Source: Bacteroidota bacterium
GTDB lineage: Bacteria > Bacteroidota > Bacteroidia > JABDFU01
Direction of reading: 5' to 3'
Length of the DNA stretch: 64,000 bases
Assembly: GCA_016183775.1 (NCBI GenBank)
Contig: JACPDY010000079.1
Coordinates: 45,915-109,914 of the forward strand
Of the stretch, positions 9,999 through 19,910 are shown piece by piece; position 1 is the first letter of the stretch, and every line of letters begins with the position of its first letter. The position numbers and the translations under genes are program-made. Under the pieces are notes generated by a model. It searched no databases. It was not told where the DNA came from and saw nothing but the letters and a program-made list of their open reading frames with translations.

Positions 9999-12518
9999 TT
10001 ATTCCACTATTATTTTTTTGTATGATTTTATCCCGTTACCTTCAGCTTTAATGGAGATGATATATATTCCTTTTGCTAAATCATTTGCCGGTATTCGTTC
10101 GGTAAACGTTCCCGAACGCTCTCCACAATCGGTATGGCTAAGCTGTTGTCCTGCAATATTATATAACTCTGCAATATACTTCTCTTTCACCGGAGAATAT
10201 ATTTTTAGTATAATTTCTCCAATAATTTCGTCAAAATAGCCAGTAACAATATTTTTTGAGGAAAATTCATCAATACCTGTAAGCAGAAAAGGCGAAGAGG
10301 TGCTGGAACAGCCATCGGCATTGGTTACTACAACATAATAGGAGCCTGAGCCGGTCATTGTATAGCTTTGGTTGCTGGCGCCGGATATAATATTCCCGTT
10401 CTTATACCATTCATACATGAAGACATCGATACTGGTTGAAGTAAGCACATTTCCGTTCCGTGTAATAACAGGCTTGGGAGGTGCAGGGAATACTGAAACA
10501 GAAACAGTGGAATTGGCGGAACAACCATTTGTAGCAGTAACTGTTACGGTATAGGTGGTAGTATTAGCCGGGCTTGCATCAGGATTGGCGACGGTTGTGG
10601 AGCTTAATCCTGTTGCCGGTGACCAGGTATACGTACCGCCGCCGGTGGCTTGCAGTGTAAAAACATCTCCGCTGCAAATAGCTCCATCGGAGCCTACGGT
10701 TGCATTCGCCTGGTTTACGGATACTTTTATGTTTGAAGTTGCTGAACAAGAAGCGCCTTTGAGGGCTGTTATTTTATAGGTGGTGGTTACAATTGGGGAA
10801 GCAACTACACTGGTTCCGGTAGTTGTATTTAAACCAGTTGATGGAGACCAGGAATAGCTGTCGGCATTTCCACTCACAGTAAGCGTAGTTGAAATTCCCG
10901 AACATATCGTTTTATCAGCGGACGGAGTGATGGTTGCTCCAACCAACGCAGACCTGATCATTGGGCCCGGGTTAGTTGGATTACAAATTGGTGTAGCAAA
11001 ACTCGCTGCGCAGTTTACGTTTCCTCCTTCTACTAATTCAGGATGTATTGTGCGTGTAGTTTCGCCGGGAGTAACCGCATAATTCATAGTATACTTTGGC
11101 CGTATAATATGTCCAAACTGGTGCGCATGTCCGAATTCGTGAAGAACTATCGATTCAAAGTCAACTTCCGAATTAGTAGCCGGTGCAGGCCCGAATTGCC
11201 AGGCATAGTTGTTTGTTCCATCGCTGGGTTGATTGGTAAATACATGGTCAAAGCCCATCAGGTAATATCGACGGGTGTTTCCTGTACCACAGGATGTTTT
11301 GTAAGTGGAAGTGGCTATGCCCATCGTGCCTGGAGGTAATTCGCCCGGGTTGCCAAACCTTACAGTGATAATTGTGTCAACTGCAGAGGTGGTGCTCGCC
11401 GTGTTGGATCCTAAATCCCAATTAATACCCGTAGCACACGACCAGTTTTTTAAAGCCCTGGTATATGCGGCAACAGCGGCCGCATTTCCTGCAAAAGCTG
11501 TGTTCAGATGAATGGTATAACCACCCTTTCCATTGACGTTAGTATGAACAACCTGAGAAAAGCCATCGGTAAAAGGATGTTCATAAAGCGCCCATTTTAT
11601 ATTCAATGTATCGGAACTAACCGTTCTGACAGTGTTTACTACAACACTGATCTTACCTGTTCCTGCAAAAACTAATTTTGATCCGCCTGCGGACTCCCTG
11701 TTAGGTACGTAAACCTGTATTTCGGTATCGGTCCATTTAACATAGTATAAATTATCAAAGGTAACAGATGCATCATACAGATCGGCCCATGTTTTACCTC
11801 CATCGTCCGCATTTGCAAATCCCACGTAATTTGATCCTCTCGTTGCCCCAAACCCCGATCCTTTTATAGTAAGAATAGATTTGGATCCCGCTGAAATTGT
11901 TGTTGGAGAGAATGAAGTTATAGCAGCTGCGGCAGCTTGCTTCTTTGCAGCCCTGTTATTTTGCAACGCTTGCAAATTAAACTTGTTATAATCAATAACT
12001 GATAACGCAGTTTTTTGACTTATGAAATCATACAGTTTGGTTTTAATATCTGAATATCGGGTAAAAACATCAGCCGCGCTGAGTTCAGCAAGGTTGTATT
12101 TTATAAAACCCAGCGATAAGCAATTCGGGATGTAGCTAACGGATTTATTTGTTGCAATAGAGTTGTTTGTGTAAAAGTTGCAAAGAAAAATGCCGGTTTC
12201 TCCTATACCCAGCTCTACACCAGGGTTTACCTTAACCCAAGTATCACCAACTACGCCTCCATCAGATATCATTTCTATTTTTTCTGAACTAATCTCGCCT
12301 TTAAATACTTTATACAGCTCAATTATATTTGAAGTATATATACGGCTTTTATCCTCGTTCCAGAATGAAGTTTTACTAATTACCTTTCCCTCAATAATTA
12401 TATCCGACTCGGCAATTCTTTTTTCCAAAGGAACATTTAACAAAAGACATTGTGCAGTAGAGAATGTAAAATTCGCTGCCAGGAAAATTGCAAATAAAAG
12501 CTTGTAGAAAGGTTTCAT
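9999..12518 (-). CDS. Secreted matrixin-like zinc metalloprotease with IPT/TIG domain and T9SS CTD
   Basis: An 839-residue protein with a signal peptide (residues 1-22, ending FSTAQ). An IPT/TIG-like domain (S-F-S-P-T-T-I, G-S-G-F-G) lies at about 200-305. The peptidase domain follows at about 310-500 with zinc motif H460-E-F-G-H464-A-H-Q-F-G-H470 and a downstream Y-T-M-N-Y that can be the metzincin Met-turn (M478). The usual glycine at position 8 of H-E-x-x-H-x-x-G-x-x-H is Gln here. Two Ig-like 'W-S-P-x-T-G-L' repeats follow at about 545-700. The end is a T9SS type-A CTD (A-E-L-Y-N-I-A-G-Q, ending K-S-Y-K-K-I-I-V). Likely a surface or secreted peptidase of unknown substrate. A decayed copy of its 5' end lies at 16213-16375. 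Confidence 0.87.
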   Translation of the reverse strand: MKPFYKLLFAIFLAANFTFSTAQCLLLNVPLEKRIAESDIIIEGKVISKTSFWNEDKSRIYTSNIIELYKVFKGEISSEKIEMISDGGVVGDTWVKVNPGVELGIGETGIFLCNFYTNNSIATNKSVSYIPNCLSLGFIKYNLAELSAADVFTRYSDIKTKLYDFISQKTALSVIDYNKFNLQALQNNRAAKKQAAAAAITSFSPTTISAGSKSILTIKGSGFGATRGSNYVGFANADDGGKTWADLYDASVTFDNLYYVKWTDTEIQVYVPNRESAGGSKLVFAGTGKISVVVNTVRTVSSDTLNIKWALYEHPFTDGFSQVVHTNVNGKGGYTIHLNTAFAGNAAAVAAYTRALKNWSCATGINWDLGSNTASTTSAVDTIITVRFGNPGELPPGTMGIATSTYKTSCGTGNTRRYYLMGFDHVFTNQPSDGTNNYAWQFGPAPATNSEVDFESIVLHEFGHAHQFGHIIRPKYTMNYAVTPGETTRTIHPELVEGGNVNCAASFATPICNPTNPGPMIRSALVGATITPSADKTICSGISTTLTVSGNADSYSWSPSTGLNTTTGTSVVASPIVTTTYKITALKGASCSATSNIKVSVNQANATVGSDGAICSGDVFTLQATGGGTYTWSPATGLSSTTVANPDASPANTTTYTVTVTATNGCSANSTVSVSVFPAPPKPVITRNGNVLTSTSIDVFMYEWYKNGNIISGASNQSYTMTGSGSYYVVVTNADGCSSTSSPFLLTGIDEFSSKNIVTGYFDEIIGEIILKIYSPVKEKYIAELYNIAGQQLSHTDCGERSGTFTERIPANDLAKGIYIISIKAEGNGIKSYKKIIVE

Positions 12519-12651
12519 AGTTTATGGTTTTTGTAATAGTGAAAAAAATATTTTAATGTTTTTCTGCCGGCTATTAAACGAATGGAGTATGGAATTTTTT
12601 TCTTCTATCCCTTATTTTAGTGCCCAAACCGGTTGTCCGGATCATTTCATT

Positions 12652-15600
12652 TTAATTTACCGAACATTTATTACTAAACACGCGGTTCCCATCCGAAACC
12701 TGAATGGCATACATACCTTGTGAATACCCTGACATATCAATTACAGAAGAAGCCTGAGTTCCCGTTACTATTAGCTCTCCCGAATAGACAACCTGTCCCA
12801 TCATATTAATGATCATTACCTGTTTATCATCATTCGTATTAAAATTGCCATTCATCATAATCGTTAATTGTTTATCTAACGGATTATAATTAGTATAAAT
12901 GGCTGTTGAAGAAAGCAACGGATCAATGCCTGTACATATATCTACAGTTATTGTTTTTGAATACGTATTATCAGTGCCGCAGCTGTTAGTCGCTGACAAG
13001 GTAGCTGTATACGTTCCGGTGGCCGGGTAGGAAACGGAAGGTGATACCAAACCAGATGTTGAGGGCGAACCTCCGGGGAAGTTCCAGCTATAAGAACTTA
13101 CATGCGTACTGCCCGAAGCATTAAAAACCAGGGAAGCATTCTTGCAAACAGTTGCATTGGCAGGAGTTGTAGTAACAAGCACAGTAACAGGATTGTCAAT
13201 TTTGATATCTATCGCCGATGATCCCGTACAAGCTCCCGTTGAACCGGATATACTGTAAGTAATATCAGCAGTTGGAGAAGCAGTGACAACTGCTCCGGAG
13301 GTCGCACTCAAACCTGTGGATGGAGACCATGTGTATGAACCGGTTGCTCCGGATGCAGTAAGTGTTGTGGAATTCCCAGAACACATTGCGGTACCCTTTG
13401 AAGAAGTAATACTAATGGCCGGTGCGGGATTCACTGTTATATTTGTTACGGTTGAATCAAGTTCATGACATCCGCCACCTATTACAAACAGCTTCACCTT
13501 ATAACTGCCTGCTGTACCATAAATAATACTTTGAGACACAGCGTTTGATATTTTAGGGTTCCCTCCAACGCTATACCAGATCAAGGTATCTTGGTGAAGT
13601 GATCCTGTTGCATCCACTGTTATTGCCGCACCCTGACATATTGTTGTTTGGCTTACTGTTGAAGTAGCTACAACCGGTTGATTGGTCAAAAAAGGAAACA
13701 GGTACAGTGATGCCTGTACGGCCCAATACGCACCGGTCACAGCCATCTGGTTCCATGAATTATCCATTCTTTGTTCCCATACTCCGCTTGGCTTGGTTTC
13801 TCCAAGCGAATTGGATACGATCAGTAAAGTATCCCTGGAAGTTGTCCAATTCAAATTCGAATAATCAATACCAATATAGAATTTTTTGTTAGCAGGTAAA
13901 TTTATCACAGGCCTGAACGCAATATCCAAATATTGTTTTGCTTTTATCGCATTTCTGCACTGTTGGATTGTTTTTGTTGTGGAACCCAATAGCGTTCCGG
14001 GTGAATTGCCTGCGCCATCTGCTGCATACACATTAATGGTTATTGTTTTGCTCAAATTAGTGGAGTTTGCAAGATAAACCCACATGTTAGCGCGTGTAAG
14101 TATTGAATAAGGAGAACTTGACGCATCAAAATATTGCGCCTTTTGTTTTCTCGCATCCAGCCCATTGAGACCCATTATCCAGCCATCTTTATTGGTAGGA
14201 ATAGTTGCGCTCGCGCCATATATGGCAGGATGCCAGGCAGGAGAAGCACCTTGTATCATTGAGTAATTTATATAATCACAACCATTGGCAGCTGTAACTG
14301 TTATGTATGCACTTTTTGTTTTGGTATCTGTTCCATTGCTATTACTTACCGTCAACGATACATTATACGAACCCGCCGTTGAATAAACTATTGGCGGCGG
14401 ATTTTTTCCAGTATAACTGGCAGGTGTACCCCCGGTGAAAGTCCAGTTCCATGTAGTAGCTTTATGAATGCTTTGATCCGTGAATATTATTTTACCTCCT
14501 GCCGGAACACTTACAGCATTTGCTATAAAATCAGCTGTCGGTTTCCATGCCAGAGAAGCCTGTACACATTGCATGGTTTTATCCGCATTGATCCGGCCTG
14601 CTCCCAATTGACCGATATAAGAAGGATTCTGTGCATCAATATTGTCCGCATTATTTTTCAAACATGTTTCAACATCAACATTAGTCAGGTATGGATTCAA
14701 TGATAACATCAATCCGCACAAGCCCGCAACTAGGGGAGATGACATAGAAGTGCCGCTCGGCGAGGAATAGCCCGCTCCGGTATTTGTTGTTAAAATACCT
14801 TCGCCGGGAGCCGCCAGGTCCACGTCAGGTCCAATGCTGGAAAAAGAAGATTTAACATCAGTCTGATTTGTGGATGCTACTGCAATAACGTGAGGGTATG
14901 CTCCGGGATAGGAAACCTGGCAAATACCACAATTTCCTGCTGCCGCAACCAGTACACAACCTTTACTGAACGCGTAATCTATTGCATTCTGATCGGTGAG
15001 TGAAACAGCTCCAGTTCCATACGACATATTAATAACTCTCGCTCCCGCAGAAGCTGCATAAACAAGTCCTGCAGCTCCACTGGTTATAGTTGAACCAGAA
15101 GCTGCGCTGGCCTTTACTGCCATTAATTTAATGCTGTATCCAATGGATGCTATGCCAGTACCATTATTTGAAGCAGCAGAAACTATTCCGGCAACTTCGG
15201 TACCATGTGGACCGGAATTAGAAGGATCACTATCATTGCTTCCTACATCGTACCCATTCACATCATCAATGTATCCGTTATTATCATCATCTTTATTATT
15301 ACCCGGAATTTCTCCGGCATTCACCCATATATTAGCTATCAAATCAGGATGGTTTAGTTGTACGCCCTCATCGATAATTGCAACCACTATCGCCGAGCTG
15401 CCTGTGGAATAATTCCAGGCGTTTGCAGCACCGATCTTCGCTAATGCCCATTGCGATGAGTAACTTGGATCATTCGGTGTAGCCATTGATCTGTATAGGG
15501 GTACTTTCTCAACATACTCAACAATTTCAGAAGCCCTTAACTTACGAATCAACAGATCGATATCGGCATAGTTATTGAACTCCAATTCAAAAGTGCGTTG

Positions 15601-15918
15601 TAATACGTCCGATTCTTTGGCGGCATAAAAGGGCCTACGGAAGCTTTTAAAAATAAACTGTTCTGCCAGCGATGCCAAAAAAGGATAGGAATTTATATCC
15701 GTATGCATAGGATCATCCTTTATTCCCAAATTCAAGGGAACATTATTTTTCAGCTTAATATATACTCTGCCATCAACGTAGTTTTCATTTACCGTTTGGC
15801 CGGACAAGATCATTGCATTTGTTATGCAGGCACATACTATAATTAGCAGTCTTTTTGAAAGAACAATTTTTCGGGCAAAAACAATTATTTTGAAGAATAA
15901 AGTATGACGATTTTTCAT
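12652..15918 (-). CDS. Secreted subtilisin-like (S8) serine protease with PKD domains and T9SS CTD
   Basis: A 1088-residue peptidase counted from ATG at 15918. A longer frame begins with TTG at 15951 but adds nothing signal-like. An N-terminal hydrophobic segment acts as signal peptide and is followed by a propeptide-like part. Catalytic residues are visible: Asp in A-I-I-D-E-G (about 183), His in P-H-G-T-E-V-A-G (about 228), oxyanion Asn in A-A-A-G-N (about 329) and Ser in S-G-T-S-M-S-S-P (about 391). PKD-like domains (W-N-W-T-F-T-G-G-T-P; W-N-F-P-G-G-S-P) and Ig-like units follow. The end is a type-A CTD (N-x-M-G-Q-V-V-Y, G-M-Y-A-I-Q-V). It lies 133 bases upstream of the metalloprotease gene in the same direction. 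Its upstream region is homologous to the divergent promoter region of the adhesin/hel pair at 19.7-19.9 kb. Confidence 0.88.
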   Translation of the reverse strand: MKNRHTLFFKIIVFARKIVLSKRLLIIVCACITNAMILSGQTVNENYVDGRVYIKLKNNVPLNLGIKDDPMHTDINSYPFLASLAEQFIFKSFRRPFYAAKESDVLQRTFELEFNNYADIDLLIRKLRASEIVEYVEKVPLYRSMATPNDPSYSSQWALAKIGAANAWNYSTGSSAIVVAIIDEGVQLNHPDLIANIWVNAGEIPGNNKDDDNNGYIDDVNGYDVGSNDSDPSNSGPHGTEVAGIVSAASNNGTGIASIGYSIKLMAVKASAASGSTITSGAAGLVYAASAGARVINMSYGTGAVSLTDQNAIDYAFSKGCVLVAAAGNCGICQVSYPGAYPHVIAVASTNQTDVKSSFSSIGPDVDLAAPGEGILTTNTGAGYSSPSGTSMSSPLVAGLCGLMLSLNPYLTNVDVETCLKNNADNIDAQNPSYIGQLGAGRINADKTMQCVQASLAWKPTADFIANAVSVPAGGKIIFTDQSIHKATTWNWTFTGGTPASYTGKNPPPIVYSTAGSYNVSLTVSNSNGTDTKTKSAYITVTAANGCDYINYSMIQGASPAWHPAIYGASATIPTNKDGWIMGLNGLDARKQKAQYFDASSSPYSILTRANMWVYLANSTNLSKTITINVYAADGAGNSPGTLLGSTTKTIQQCRNAIKAKQYLDIAFRPVINLPANKKFYIGIDYSNLNWTTSRDTLLIVSNSLGETKPSGVWEQRMDNSWNQMAVTGAYWAVQASLYLFPFLTNQPVVATSTVSQTTICQGAAITVDATGSLHQDTLIWYSVGGNPKISNAVSQSIIYGTAGSYKVKLFVIGGGCHELDSTVTNITVNPAPAISITSSKGTAMCSGNSTTLTASGATGSYTWSPSTGLSATSGAVVTASPTADITYSISGSTGACTGSSAIDIKIDNPVTVLVTTTPANATVCKNASLVFNASGSTHVSSYSWNFPGGSPSTSGLVSPSVSYPATGTYTATLSATNSCGTDNTYSKTITVDICTGIDPLLSSTAIYTNYNPLDKQLTIMMNGNFNTNDDKQVMIINMMGQVVYSGELIVTGTQASSVIDMSGYSQGMYAIQVSDGNRVFSNKCSVN

Positions 15919-16493
15919 AGTGACTTTTTGTTTTATATTGTTTGATTTCAACTAATATAAATTTCACTCAAAAATGCTGGCAAGTCAAATCAAATGTGTA
16001 TAAAAATCATTAGATCAATTTTGATTAATATTATAATGTGGTTTGGAATAAAACCAATTAATACTGTTTTATTGACTATTAATAGGTTTAATTATTAAAT
16101 TATCTGAATTATTATCAGTATATCAAATAAATATTAGTTAATTAAACCTCTCATCTCTTCCGTTCCTGAAATGGTAATTGTGCTGTTGCGTAAAAACTTA
16201 TTCAGGCGGTATTCGGTTTAATCCTCGTTCCGGAATGAAGTTTTACCATTGCCGGTTCAGCCATTCTTTTTTTAAAGGAAAATTTAGCAGAAAGTCTTCT
16301 GCAGTAGGGGATATAAAATTCACTATCAGAAAAATCGTATATAAAAAGGCAGCAGAAGGGTTTCCTGGTTTATCATTTTTACATTTTCAGTATTTTACTT
16401 CAATACATGATCAATTTTGACATGCGTAGTCCTACTCTACTGAAGTCGTTTTCTCCTGCAATTATACACCAAAACGAGGACTATTTTCACGAT
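15919..16493. other. 575-base intergenic region: duplicated divergent promoter plus gene remnant
   Basis: No intact gene is seen. Bases about 15956-16132 align by eye with 19710-19882 (for example AGTCAAATCAAAT...AAAAATCATT and TTTAATTATTAAATTA...ATTATCAGTATATCAAAT), which separates the adhesin from the complete hel gene. To the right, where a hel gene would be expected, there is instead a decayed copy of the metalloprotease 5' end (16213-16375). The last 100 bases before the adhesin stop at 16494 show nothing I can name. The region probably carries the leftward subtilase promoter; I could not place a convincing -7/-33 pair. Confidence 0.6.
16213..16375 (-). pseudogene. Decayed duplicate of the 5' end of the metalloprotease gene
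   Basis: Read on the minus strand, this stretch aligns with the first 170 or so bases of the gene starting at 12518. Shared words include TCCTCGTTCC-GAATGAAGTTTTAC and the run around GCAGTA-GG-ATATAAAATTCACT, written on the plus strand. The start codon position reads AGG instead of ATG, and about 30 bases are deleted internally relative to the intact gene. It cannot encode a protein. It shows that segments of this protease/adhesin block have been copied and lost. Confidence 0.75.
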
Positions 16494-19400
16494 TTATTTC
16501 GCGATAACCAGTTTGTGTTTGACTAATTTGTCATCCGATGAAGCAACAACATAATATATACCAGTGGGAATGTCAATTTCCGGTTTAATTATCACTTTGT
16601 CCGATCCATTTTCAATAATAACACTCGAACTGTATATTTCCGTCCCAATTATATCAAGCACCACAACTAGTATAGTTTTTTCTTTTTTTTCATTTAGCCG
16701 GAGCATAAAAGTACCCGTTGTAGGATTGGGAAATAACTGCTCGATAAAGTCCTTGCTAATTTGAACAGCCACTGTAGGTGAATATTTATATTTTCCGTCA
16801 AAGTCAGTTTGCTTCAGTTTGTAATAAGATACACCACTTAATGGTTGTTTGTCTTCTGCTAAATATTCCTTTACAGCAGTGCTGTTACCGGCTCCTTTTA
16901 TTGTGGCTAGCTGTTCGAAGTGAAGATTATTTGCGCTGCGTTCGATGGTGAAATAATCGTTATTTGCTTCTGTTGCAGTTACCCAGACTAAATCTACCCG
17001 ATCGTCATTTTTCCTTGCTGTAAAACTAAGCAGCTCTATGGGTAAAGGAGAACTTGACAGGGCAAGTGTACGAGGGGAGAACTGTGTAATACCCGGTTCT
17101 GTAACAACATTGGTAGTGCCATCGGCTGTTTGTCCTGGCAGTGCGGCATCCCACAAATTGTTGGACGTATTATATCGTTGGGCTTGCAGCAAGCCTTCAT
17201 TTCCTGCTACTCCACCGGTAACTTCAGCCTGATTATACGTATAGCTAATGGTAGCTGTACCGCTCGGTCCGCTTTTATCAATCTGCCAAAAGCGGTCAAT
17301 TGCATTTGTACTGTTATCTGCACCTGACTTAAGCAAATTAGTAACATTATCGGGTGCTGTGGGATAAGGTGTGTTATTGGATGCTGTTGGGTAGGTTGAA
17401 ACGGCAACGTTTCCGGCAGTTCCGGCGGTTAGTTGGAAAGTGAGTGGGATATAGGTGCCGGTTGCCGTGGCAAATGGGTATATGTATGAGCCGGTAGTGC
17501 CTCCTACGTTCCAGTTTATTTTACTTGCATTATCGGTTGTCTCACTTTTAATATAACCAGTTGTGCGCGTGCAGGCTCCTGTTGAATTATTGGTTAAATA
17601 AAGTGTATGTGAATTGAGGTTGATATTTCCTTTAGTCAAACTGAGTACATTACTTACCCGCACATCCCCTGTTAATGTTGCAGCAACTATGGTACCCCAG
17701 ATATTGGAAAGTTTCAGATCATAGAAACTCATATTTGCCGATCCATTTGTGCAAGTAACATTAGCCGTACTCGCGGCAATATTTATTTTTGAAGTGTTTG
17801 TAGAGGCATCTACCGTGCCTGCGATATATGTCCAATTTGTAGTCGATCCATTATCCCCTACATTGATAATATCTTTTAACGTAAGTGTGCCGCTTGGTTT
17901 ATTGATAGTAATGTTCGGCGTGCCTCCAAGTCCCTCAAAGGTAGCCCCGAAAAAAGTTTGGTTGCCGGTACCGCAAATATTAATAGTTGCTGTACCCTGG
18001 CTGCCAAAACCCGAGGACTGACTTACATTAATATCACCTATGGCATTAATACTGCCTGTATTAATATAAACACCTCCGCCACCGCTCAGGACAAGGGTAT
18101 TGGTTACAGTTATCGTTGTTCCGGTTGCAATATTGAAAAACATAGATCCGGAGCCATTAAATGTAACATTGTAAAGTGAAAGCGATCCGGTTATTGTCAT
18201 AGGTCCGGTAGAGCTATACATAAACATAACGGTAGATATGCCGGGATCAACAGTGCCCTGTGTATAGGTCCAACTGCTGCATGTCACAATATATCCAACT
18301 AAGGATAAGGTTCCGCTTGCTTTATCAATATTTATTTTACACAAGGGTCCGTATCCCTGATTTGGAAAAAAGAAATTTTGTCCTGTTAAATTCTGGTTTC
18401 CCGTTCCACAAATATGAATGGTTGCAGAGCCTCCGCTGTTACCCGTAGTTGCATAAGAATAAACGGCGACGTTGCCTTTAGCGTCAATGGTACCTGTGTT
18501 TATGTACATCGAATTGGGAGCGCCAAAAGTAGGGTCGCCAATATTTAAAGTGCTGTTCACGGTAAGCGTAGTTCCAGCAGCTATTGTGTAAATGTAATTA
18601 CGTCCTACTCCACCATTTGTTTGAGAAAATGTTAGATTATTTAACTGGTGAGATCCGGTTATTGTAGAACTTGCGGAAAATACGATAGTAGAAGCGCCAT
18701 AATTAATAGTTCCCTGCGTGTAAGTCCAGTTGCCGGTTACACCGATCAGGCTTACCAGAAAAAGTGTGCCCGTAGCTTTATTAATATTTATAGAGCAAAG
18801 CGCGCCGCGGTATATGGAACCTTGACCTGTTAAGGTTTGATCAATTATCCCATTAATATTAATGGTTGCATTCCCGCCTATGAGGTTATTGTTATCGGTA
18901 AAACTATTGCTGTCTGTAATATCACCTTGCGCATCAATTGTTCCCGTATTAACAGTAACACCCTTGGTTCCTGTCCATGATAATGTATTTGTACATGTTA
19001 ACACCGTTCCGGCTGCAATAGTATATACCTGATTGGCAGCAGTGGCTGTAAAAGTTAAATTGTAAAAAGCAGTGGAACCCGTAAGCGTAGCGGCGCCTGA
19101 AGTAGCAGCAAATACAACAGTCCCATTGTTCTGCGTAAACGTTCCACCTGATTTGGTATAACTGCCGACAAAAGTTAGTACACCTGAAGTAGAAGTAAAA
19201 TTGCCTCCGCTTAAAGAAAATGTTCCATTGATAGTAATGGAGGAATTCCCGCCTGTAAATGTACCTGCAGCCATGGAAAAATTGCTTGCTCCAACGGTAA
19301 TGGTTATTCCCGCATTTTGAGTGATCGTGCCGGAATAAGCTGCCTGTACATCAATTCCTGCCACATCGGGACTTCCATTTAAATTGCAATTAGCTGTGGA

Positions 19401-19631
19401 TGTACCGTTGAATAAGGCTATATCCCCGGACCCGGGCACAGCGCCGGTGCTCCAGTTTAAACCATCGTTCCAATTATTTGTTGCATTGCCATTGTTCCAG
19501 ATTATGTTAGCTGCTACACTATTATAATTATAAATAAGCAGCATTAACACTGCCAGGAAAAGCACTTTAACAAAAGGAATCTGTCTAAAGTGAGCGTTGA
19601 TCCTAAAAAGCAAATATCTTCTCTTCTTCAT
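16494..19631 (-). CDS. Secreted filamentous/beta-helix-like adhesin with T9SS CTD
   Basis: A 1045-residue protein with a long signal region (KVLFLAVLMLLIYNYNSVAA). The N-terminal motif W-N-N-G-N-A-T-N-N-W-N-D-G-x-N-W-S is typical of surface proteins with stacked beta repeats. Residues about 60-690 repeat G-T-x-x-x-G-x-x-x-I-x-I and 'W-T-Y-x-x-G-T-V/I-D' units, low in charge and rich in Thr, Gly and Asn. A later segment holds the E-L-L-S-F-T-A motif and a Y-Y-K-L-K-Q-T-D-F-D-G-K-Y stretch found before CTDs. The type-A CTD is F-P-N-P-T-T-G-T-F, ending H-K-L-V-I-A-K. It is transcribed divergently from the hel gene at 19911. Function is probably adhesion (inference). The broken gene at 32591-35008 is a relative. 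Confidence 0.85.
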   Translation of the reverse strand: MKKRRYLLFRINAHFRQIPFVKVLFLAVLMLLIYNYNSVAANIIWNNGNATNNWNDGLNWSTGAVPGSGDIALFNGTSTANCNLNGSPDVAGIDVQAAYSGTITQNAGITITVGASNFSMAAGTFTGGNSSITINGTFSLSGGNFTSTSGVLTFVGSYTKSGGTFTQNNGTVVFAATSGAATLTGSTAFYNLTFTATAANQVYTIAAGTVLTCTNTLSWTGTKGVTVNTGTIDAQGDITDSNSFTDNNNLIGGNATININGIIDQTLTGQGSIYRGALCSININKATGTLFLVSLIGVTGNWTYTQGTINYGASTIVFSASSTITGSHQLNNLTFSQTNGGVGRNYIYTIAAGTTLTVNSTLNIGDPTFGAPNSMYINTGTIDAKGNVAVYSYATTGNSGGSATIHICGTGNQNLTGQNFFFPNQGYGPLCKINIDKASGTLSLVGYIVTCSSWTYTQGTVDPGISTVMFMYSSTGPMTITGSLSLYNVTFNGSGSMFFNIATGTTITVTNTLVLSGGGGVYINTGSINAIGDINVSQSSGFGSQGTATINICGTGNQTFFGATFEGLGGTPNITINKPSGTLTLKDIINVGDNGSTTNWTYIAGTVDASTNTSKINIAASTANVTCTNGSANMSFYDLKLSNIWGTIVAATLTGDVRVSNVLSLTKGNINLNSHTLYLTNNSTGACTRTTGYIKSETTDNASKINWNVGGTTGSYIYPFATATGTYIPLTFQLTAGTAGNVAVSTYPTASNNTPYPTAPDNVTNLLKSGADNSTNAIDRFWQIDKSGPSGTATISYTYNQAEVTGGVAGNEGLLQAQRYNTSNNLWDAALPGQTADGTTNVVTEPGITQFSPRTLALSSSPLPIELLSFTARKNDDRVDLVWVTATEANNDYFTIERSANNLHFEQLATIKGAGNSTAVKEYLAEDKQPLSGVSYYKLKQTDFDGKYKYSPTVAVQISKDFIEQLFPNPTTGTFMLRLNEKKEKTILVVVLDIIGTEIYSSSVIIENGSDKVIIKPEIDIPTGIYYVVASSDDKLVKHKLVIAK

Positions 19632-19910
19632 AAAAAAGCCAATCTGAAAATCGGCAACAACCTCATTTAAAATTTAAACAGTCTCTTTCTTTTATTATTT
19701 CCGTTCGTTATAAATTTCAATTAAAAACAGTATCCAGTCAAATCAAATACATACAAAAATCATTCTGTCAATTAATAATTTAGGTAGAGCGAGCCTGGAA
19801 ATAAGGCCCACAACTATATATTTTATTGATAATAATTAGATTTAATTATTAAATTAGCTGAATAATTATCAGTATATCAAATTAAAATACAGGATTTAAA
19901 ATTTCCCATA
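19632..19910. promoter_or_regulatory. Divergent promoter region between adhesin and hel-2
   Basis: This 279-base AT-rich gap separates two genes read outward, so both promoters should lie here. Bases about 19710-19882 are homologous to 15956-16132 upstream of the subtilase. The conservation of a non-coding stretch upstream of two different surface-protein genes suggests it holds control sites. I did not find an unambiguous Bacteroidota TAnnTTTG box. Confidence 0.5.
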
